From: Typhlomys cinereus
Taxonomy: Eukaryota; Chordata; Mammalia; Rodentia; Platacanthomyidae
Length of the DNA stretch: 64,000 nucleotides
Assembly: GCA_023101885.1 (NCBI GenBank)
Contig: JALPQD010000411.1
Span: 933,909 to 997,908 of the forward strand
Reading direction: 5' to 3'
Made by a program: the position numbers and the translations under genes. The notes under the pieces were generated by a model that was not told where the DNA came from, did not search any database, and was given only the letters and a program-made list of their open reading frames with translations. Shown here piece after piece: positions 57,721 to 64,000 of this stretch (position 1 is the first letter of the stretch; every line of letters starts with the position of its first letter).

Positions 57721-59284
57721 TTCGCTCGCCTCCTCCCCAGCCCTGGGTTGGCTCAGTCTCTTCCTTAGCATGCAGGGCAGCGCATTCCACAGTTAGTTTT
57801 CTTTTTGTGACAAATGCCCAGCAGCTTTGATAGGTCACACCAGAGGGCACGTCGCTGCAAGCGGTCACTGCAAGTGGAAAGTAAATGGTGCTGGGGTGGG
57901 GGTGGGGAGGCCGACAGTCACCAGTGCCCGCTTCACTCAAGTTTTGACTAGGGGGCTCTTTGACAGCCAGGATCACATCACAGAGGATCACATCACACTG
58001 CTGGGTTTCATTTTCTCCGCGTTCCAGGCTGAGCCCATGGAAGAGCTCACTAGCTAGGGACACTGTCCCGAGGAAGATGGACATTAACCATTTAAGAATC
58101 TCAGGTGCGATTTCAAAGACCAGGGCAGTCGTAGCCAGGGATGCTGAGGGGCCAAGAATTGTTGGAGGAGGGGAAGGAGAGGGGTGAAAGAAAGAAGGTC
58201 ACACGCGGCTTTACCTAGGGAGCCAGTGCAACCGACTTGGGAATCACACTTGAGTTTTGTTATCCGTCTTGTGTGAGTCGTGTTCTCATGATCTGTGGCA
58301 CTGTGGCCACCTCTGTTGCCAGTGGAGCAGTGGAGATACATTCCCACAAGTGACTCTATTGCCAGGTACTGTTCGGGGCTGGTGCGCTTCTGTCCCCTTT
58401 GGTGTGCTGGGAAGCTTGGACCCACCTGCTGTCTTTCTGTGCAGCTCACAGAGGGGCCAAGCCCCTCTGCCCATTGTGTTGGATTCATGCTTCTCAACTC
58501 CCTGCAGTATCTAGCTTTGCAAGCTGTCTGACCTTCAATGTCCAACCTCCTAACCAGTAAGGGTGATATTTTCCCAACACAGTGCCTAAGCCCGCCCATG
58601 GAGAAGAAGGGAGATCTGGCAGGCAGCTCGCTTATTTGGCAAAGCAAACATCAAAAAAAAAGAAATGATGGTTGAAGTCCCCTGGGTATTTCTGACTCTT
58701 AATCAGCTTGGTCAGCCTTGACTTTTTTAAAAATAAATATAATCTGACTCAGTGATGGAGAACGTGTGCGTAAGCATACATACTGGACATTGTCTCCCCT
58801 GTGGTTGATGAATAAACTAGAAGCTCCCTCCATACAAAAGATACTATTCTCTAGATGGAATAAAGAGTTTAATCTGTTACTAAACTTGTGAGAACTCGAG
58901 GTATAAAAGGAAAAGTTTTGCAAACATCAAAACATTGTTAAGAACTGAAGGTTTATAATAAATTCCAGATATCAAAACCCAATGCTTGGCTCATGTGTTG
59001 ATGATTGACCCACAAACAGAAAAGAAGGCTGCCTCCTTTTGGAGTCCTGCTTTGATCTATTTCTACTGTGTATCTGCAGTAACAGAAACTTCCAATAGAA
59101 TGACGTCTATCAATCACTTTATTCACAAATGACTGGGGTAATTATTCTGACAGCATATGGTGTTCCACAGAGTTAAGGAAAGAGAAGCTTCTAGAATCTC
59201 TTCAGTGATTAGCAGAGAATGCAGTATGGAGATTGTTGGCCAGTTCTAGTCATGGGCAAGGACAGATCCTGAATGTTTTACACT
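57721..59284. other. unique, less AT-rich block upstream of candidate promoter
   Basis: 57.7-58.65 kb is free of recognised repeats and has two consecutive minus-strand open frames (58647-58084, 187 codons; 58084-57623, 153 codons). I recognise neither translation and they lack domain-like sequence, so I do not call them genes. It could be regulatory or lncRNA sequence. 58.65-59.28 kb is ordinary AT-rich sequence. Confidence 0.3.
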
Positions 59285-59695
59285 TATGAAGCATTGGCTA
59301 CAGGTGTCAATTTGGCAACTGCAGGCTGAGCTTTGGGCACATCTATGAAAAGTTGATAGCTAAGGCAAGTCCTAAGCAAACTGCAAGGGATTGTCTGATT
59401 GATGAGGGAAAACACTGCCCATGGTAGATGGGACTTTTCTCTGGACAGGTAGATAAGATGGAGGGATCCGAACCAGGAAGTGGGCGTTCTTCGGCATAGA
59501 CAGTCACGCTGCCTGGCAAATGGGGTTTGCTCCTATCTCAGCAGTCCTGGATATGGTATTGGTATGAGCGCTCCTGCCAAGCTGGAGAATTGCAACCAGA
59601 ATATCATAAACCACAATAAAGCTCCCTTGTCCCCACAAGTCATTTGGTGCTGAATTTATTGGCAACATGCAGGCAGACTGTGACATGAGGCAAAA
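59285..59695 (+). mobile_element. URR1 DNA transposon
   Basis: TACAGGTGTCAATTTGGCAA, GGGATTGTCTGATTGATGAG, GCCAAGCTGGAGAATTGCAA, CACAATAAAGCTCCCTTGTC and GGCAACATGCAGGCAGACTG match the copy at 53225-53622 from end to end, with substitutions. Confidence 0.7.
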
Positions 59696-59796
59696 CTATC
59701 AGTGTAGAGACCAAGACATCGGCCTTCTCTATCTACTGCAGGTCCAGGAATGTGATGGAATGGCCTACATCTTCCAGACTTTTAAAGAAAAGAGAT

Positions 59797-60021
59797 GGGC
59801 TGGAGAGATGGCTCAGGGGTTAAGACTCTGCCTTACAAGCAGAAGGTCCTGAGTTTGGATCCCAGATCCCATGTAAAAACACCAGGTGGAAATGGCAGGG
59901 ACCTGGTAGGTGGGAAATACCATCAGGGAAATTCCAGAGTGAAGCAAAAGGGAGGGAGAAGAAATCCAGGATGATTTTGAAGTCACCCTTGGACCTCTAC
60001 AGGGTCACACAATATTCTCTG

Positions 60022-60109
<88 letters not shown>

Positions 60110-60117
60110 ACAAAACA
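59797..60117 (+). repeat. B2-superfamily SINE with (TC)n(AC)n tail
   Basis: GGGCTGGAGAGATGGCTCAG, GGTTAAGACTCTGCCTTACA, GGTCCTGAGTTTGGATCCCA and GATGATTTTGAAGTCACCCT, then (TC)n at about 60026-60071 and (AC)n at 60072-60110. Direct repeats around AAAGAAAAGAGAT flank it with one or two changes. Confidence 0.88.
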
Positions 60118-60914
60118 AATATCAAAAAGAAAGAAAAGCGAAGAGATGCCACCTTTGTGGCCAACCTGCTTACAGGTACCGTTATTTCCTTCAGCGCTGT
60201 AGATGGCACTGTCCTCTTCCCGGCCGCCTGCCCACCCAGGCTTTGTGAGCCACCCTGTGTCATCTACTGTCCTACTATGGCCACGTCTTTACTCCCCCTG
60301 AACACACTGCTTACCACTCAAACATCATCACTCAAGGTAATTTTGTCTTAGCAACCAACTTTTTGATCTGCGAATCCCTTTCTGCCCAGATCTATTCTCC
60401 CCCTTCACAAATAAGCTACTGGAGAGATCTTTTTCTCCCCAGAGCACCTCCCCTTTAAACTTCTACCTGCTCGTAGTGTGACTTCCCCCTCCATGCCACA
60501 GAAACCATTGACTTGGAGTGACCAAGCACCAAGAGTCATGGACATGTTTCTGAATTTTTTTTTTTATTTTACTTGACATTTGGTTACATTTGACAGAGCT
60601 AAGTATGCTTGACTATGACCCTCTAGCCACATTGACACTTCATAGCTAACTTCTATGTGAACCCTGTTTCCCTTCCTTCTCTCTATCAGGGCTCATGCAT
60701 TCTGAGAATCGCTCTAGTGGTTTGCTTACCTCTGACCTCACTTCTGAAAACACCCTCTAGGCCCTCACTTTGTCTCTGACACTTCACAACTATAGTTTCT
60801 CAGCGATCATAGTGATGTCTTAGCCAACTTGTTTCTTTTACACAACCTTGACTTAACCCTGTTTACCACTCCCTCACACCCCACTAACTACTTTGTGCAT
60901 TTTATTATTTGCTT
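60118..60914. other. unassigned
   Basis: No recognised exon or repeat. Confidence 0.3.
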
Positions 60915-61130
60915 TTTTTCTCTCCTCTTCTTCCTCCTCCTCCTCTTCTTCCTCCCCCCTCCCCCCATATCTTGTAACCAATGCTCATGTAAGCTAGTTT
61001 TGCCTTAAACTCATTACGTAACCAAGTGCCTAACCGGAGGGTGGGACTAGGGGTCTTTAACTCTTGATCCTTGTGCCTCCACCTCTCAAGTGCTGAGATT
61101 ACCACACACTCAGCATGCATAGGCCTGTCA
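60915..61130 (-). repeat. B1 SINE with CTT/CCT-rich tail
   Basis: Reversed B1: a polypyrimidine tail (60915-60968), then TGCCTTAAACTCATTACGTA, CTTGTGCCTCCACCTCTCAA and GTGCTGAGATTACCACACAC. Confidence 0.65.
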
Positions 61131-62394
61131 TGTGTCTGTATCCCACGTAACATTTGTCATCTGTACAGAAATCTTACAAAAATCTTCATTTTATGTCCTG
61201 TTGTACTTAACACAGTATCTGGTATCAGAGACATGTGCCTGAAACAAGACTCAGAAGTTAACTGGATGGTTTAAAAGCAGGATGTCTGTTTGTCTTATTG
61301 ACAAAAGACATGAGTAAAGTTCACAAAGCTTGAGTTTGTATTAGGCCACTTCCCAAAAAAAACCCTTATTTCTTCTAAAAAAAAAACACCCTACTCTGAC
61401 CATATTTCATGGCCATGCTAATAAGACTATAAATTAATTACAAAAGCATATCAAAAAGAGCCAAGCTCTTAGGAACACTGTACAGCTTTTTAAAAATTGA
61501 TTAGAGAAAAAAATCACAAAGGTAATTACAAAGTGTTCACACATTTTCACTAATGAGATTCCAAGTATGGAATATTATAGGTCACAGTCAAAACATAATT
61601 AGAGGCAAAGAAATCTAAGAACCTAAAAAAGGATGATTGATCATACAGAAGATGTGGAAGTTATTCAAAACATGATTCAAGAAGAGCTTGTGGCTGGGTT
61701 ATTATTCGCATGATTAAATTCCCTCTGGGCTTTAAGTCACAGATAATATTCAGGCCACATGAAATGATGAATTGAAGGACCAGAAAACTGACATAATACC
61801 GCTGACATAATCTCCCTTTCTTTTGATAATCCTAATTTTTCTACAATTTTATGATAAACATGTACTGCTTGCTCATTTTTAATGTTCATATATTTATTGC
61901 TTATTTGAAAAAAATAGAGCTTCCACCAAGCAGCTCAGTGTGCAAAGTCCAAGCAACAGGTAACCCTTGGAAAATAATTATCTCTAATGCTTTTCACTTA
62001 CAGGATTCAGGTATAACACTTCTTTAAGAAAAACAATGAGTAATCTCCTAAAACAACTGCTCCTCATAATCTTCAGTCAAATTAAAGTTGGATTGTGTCA
62101 AGTGTCAAGTGGCTATCTCTTTTTGGAAATAGTATGAGCTCGCCTCCTGCAAACATTCAGCATCTCACAGTTCTATCCCTCAAGACATTGTAACTGCCCT
62201 CGGCCATCCACGCCTGTGCTGTTACTGTGTCCTCCATAAAATTCCCAGGCATCCCTGTAGAAGTGCAAGTCCCCTCCATGAGTGTCACCGAGCTGTTCCC
62301 ATTGATCTGGTGGTAGGTAGCCTGCTTTCTCAGAAACCGACGCCCTGCAGCAGCATACAGAAAGACTCCTTCCCACCGAGTTCCCCTTTTTATT
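61131..62394. other. unassigned
   Basis: AT-rich. A minus-strand frame at 62376-62173 looked exon-like for a moment but matches no family I know. Confidence 0.3.
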
Positions 62395-62545
62395 TCATTT
62401 TAATCCAGATCATCGTCATCCCACTCTCACGACGTCCATGGAGCAGAGGAAGGAAAAGAGACTTAAACACATGAAGTGATTGGTCCACAGCTATGCAGCA
62501 AATAGCAGGCGGCGTCAGGTCAGATATTGCCTGGGAACAGGTTTG
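62395..62545 (+). repeat. MIR SINE
   Basis: TGGAGCAGAGGAAGGAAAAG, AAGTGATTGGTCCACAGCTA and TGCAGCAAATAGCAGGCGGC follow the MIR layout GATGAGGAAACTGAGGC...GTCACACAGCTAGTAAGTGGC. Confidence 0.55.
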
Positions 62546-62778
62546 CTCCAGTTCCTGCGCTTGCTACTCATTCTTCTCAGCAGCCTGTGACAGCTGCTGG
62601 AGTGCAGCTCGGACCAAACTAGAGCCTAAGGAAGGTTTTCTTCTGGGCCCTGGCACCACGCCCTTCTGCTGCTGTGGATAAATGAGCTCCTTTGTTCTTC
62701 AGTTTGCAAAGTCGGTCTGTGGTGGCTCCGTGCACAAACACCACCTTTGATCCTTCTGGAATAGGACAGGAAACCTAG

Positions 62779-63005
62779 GGCTGGGAATGTCGCTCAGTTG
62801 GCAAAGTGTTTGCCTAGCGTACATGAAGCCCTGTGTTCCATCACCAGTCCCACAGGGCGACAAAGCACATGTCTGTAATCCCAGTACTTGGGAGGTAGAG
62901 GCAGGAGGATCAGGAGTTCTAGGTCTTCCTTGACTTCATGGCCAGTTTGAGGCCCACCTGGGCTACTTGAGACCTTGTCTGTTAAACACCCACACATATA
63001 CTCAC
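62779..63005 (+). repeat. B4 SINE (ID + B1 composite)
   Basis: ID-like GGGCTGGGAATGTCGCTCAG and GGCAAAGTGTTTGCCTAGCG join B1-like ATGTCTGTAATCCCAGTACT and GGGAGGTAGAGGCAGGAGGA. Confidence 0.8.
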
Positions 63006-63597
63006 ACCCTCACCACACCAGAGGAAAGTAGACCAAGAAAATCATTGAAGTGTGTTTAACATTTTCTCAGAGGAGAAAGTCATTGATAAGAAGGATTAAT
63101 TAAAAAAAAAAGAATGAACAAAGTTAAAGTTGAAGTGTCAGCATTCATTAGCGAAGTTGGATGCTTCCTCTTAATTCTCTCACTTGCTATCTGGGTCAGA
63201 CAGCAACTTCCTGACGTGGCAGAACCAGCAGCTTCCATGGATACGAGACGGGGAAAGAAGAGTGATCTTGTCTGGCACAACGCATTCATGTCTCAAAGGC
63301 ATCTTTGCGGCTTTTGCGTCTATGTAAGGCACCCCCTTCGGCACAAAGCCCCAAATGCCACCCATCCTACTCATAGTGTGAGATAGCATGTCCTCCCTGG
63401 CAGGGGAACCCTACTGAAGTGGCAAGTCTGACTGCCTTGTGCCAATCCCTGATCTGTTGTCCAAGTTAAGTGACATGCCACAACTGTTAAGTTGAGACAC
63501 TATTACTCCAGGATCCTCACCCAGCACCCACCTGCCTTTCGCAGGGGACTTTGGATACAGACCTTATTACTGCTTATGCCAACTCGCTTCTCCCTTG

Positions 63598-63598
<1 letters not shown>
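63006..63598. other. unassigned
   Basis: No recognised feature. Confidence 0.3.
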
Positions 63599-63670
<72 letters not shown>

Positions 63671-63693
63671 ATCTATCTATCTATCTATCTATC

Positions 63694-63745
<52 letters not shown>

Positions 63746-63746
63746 C
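63599..63746 (+). repeat. (TATC)n tetranucleotide array
   Basis: About 36 TATC units with two identical interruptions (CTATCATCTATC, one base triplet lost) at about 63668 and 63691. The apparent Tyr-Leu-Ser-Ile proteins in three frames are artefacts of the repeat. Confidence 0.98.
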
Positions 63747-64000
63747 ACTCTTTCTCTGTTTCTCCCTGTCTCTGACACATGTACATTTTTTGATGTCTTT
63801 CCCATTACACTTCTCTTTTTGTCTCAATATTTATCTAAGTATCTTTGGGGAATTTTCTCTAGTCCTTTTTCTCTTCCTCTTTCTTCCTTTTCAACTGTGT
63901 AAAGTCAAAATAAGTGCCCCACTACCCCCACTCCCGGTCACGGTCTGATAATTGCAAGAGCTGTGCTAGCTACAGGCTTGTAACTTAAAGGAAAGAAGAT
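63747..64000. other. unassigned, pyrimidine-rich
   Basis: Pyrimidine-rich sequence after the TATC array; no further feature seen. Confidence 0.3.

Noticed and set aside
58084..58647. 187-codon minus-strand ORF as a gene
   Set aside because: No recognised domain, no splice or transcript support, and a frame of this length is expected by chance in 64 kb with a GC-richer patch.
62173..62376. Exon-like minus-strand frame
   Set aside because: No family match and no clear splice sites flanking it; not RASGRP3.
63599..63746. CRISPR-like regular repeat
   Set aside because: It is a 4-bp tandem repeat with no spacers, in a mammalian genome.

Overview
This is nuclear DNA from a rodent. B1, ID, B4/RSINE1 and B3 SINEs, URR1 DNA transposons and L1 3' ends are scattered throughout, and one abundant tRNA-derived SINE of the B2 superfamily carries a body I do not recognise from mouse or rat. 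That points to a non-murine rodent. A jerboa-like dipodoid is my best guess, held loosely.

The only protein-coding gene I can support is the 5' coding half of RASGRP3, a diacylglycerol/calcium-regulated Ras/Rap guanine-nucleotide exchange factor. It is on the minus strand. Eight exons at about 6.07-20.58 kb splice in frame into residues 1-361 of a protein of about 690 residues: the start codon, the REM (RasGEF N-terminal) domain and most of the catalytic CDC25/RasGEF domain. The remaining catalytic residues, the EF hands and the C1 domain must lie beyond the left edge. Seven junctions have ordinary or near-ordinary splice sites only in part: six are GT-AG, and one intron (15979-19305) is of the minor, U12-dependent AT-AC type.

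From 20.6 kb to 64 kb I found no coding exon. This is the upstream side of RASGRP3, probably its long 5' non-coding introns and flank. A candidate non-coding first exon with a TATA-like box and a perfect GTAAGT donor lies at about 57.54-57.64 kb. The rest is repeats and unassigned sequence.

About 33.6-42.8 kb is different: almost no recognisable rodent repeats, frequent CpG, broken homopolymers, and a noisy L1 fragment running into a 298-base N gap. The 40 bases just after the gap repeat, exactly, 40 bases found at 33256-33295 before the block. This looks like an assembly problem (uncorrected long-read gap fill plus an unmerged overlap), not biology.

No rRNA, tRNA gene, CRISPR array or intact transposon ORF was recognised. 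Repeat names rest on recalled consensus sequences and have not been checked with a masking program.
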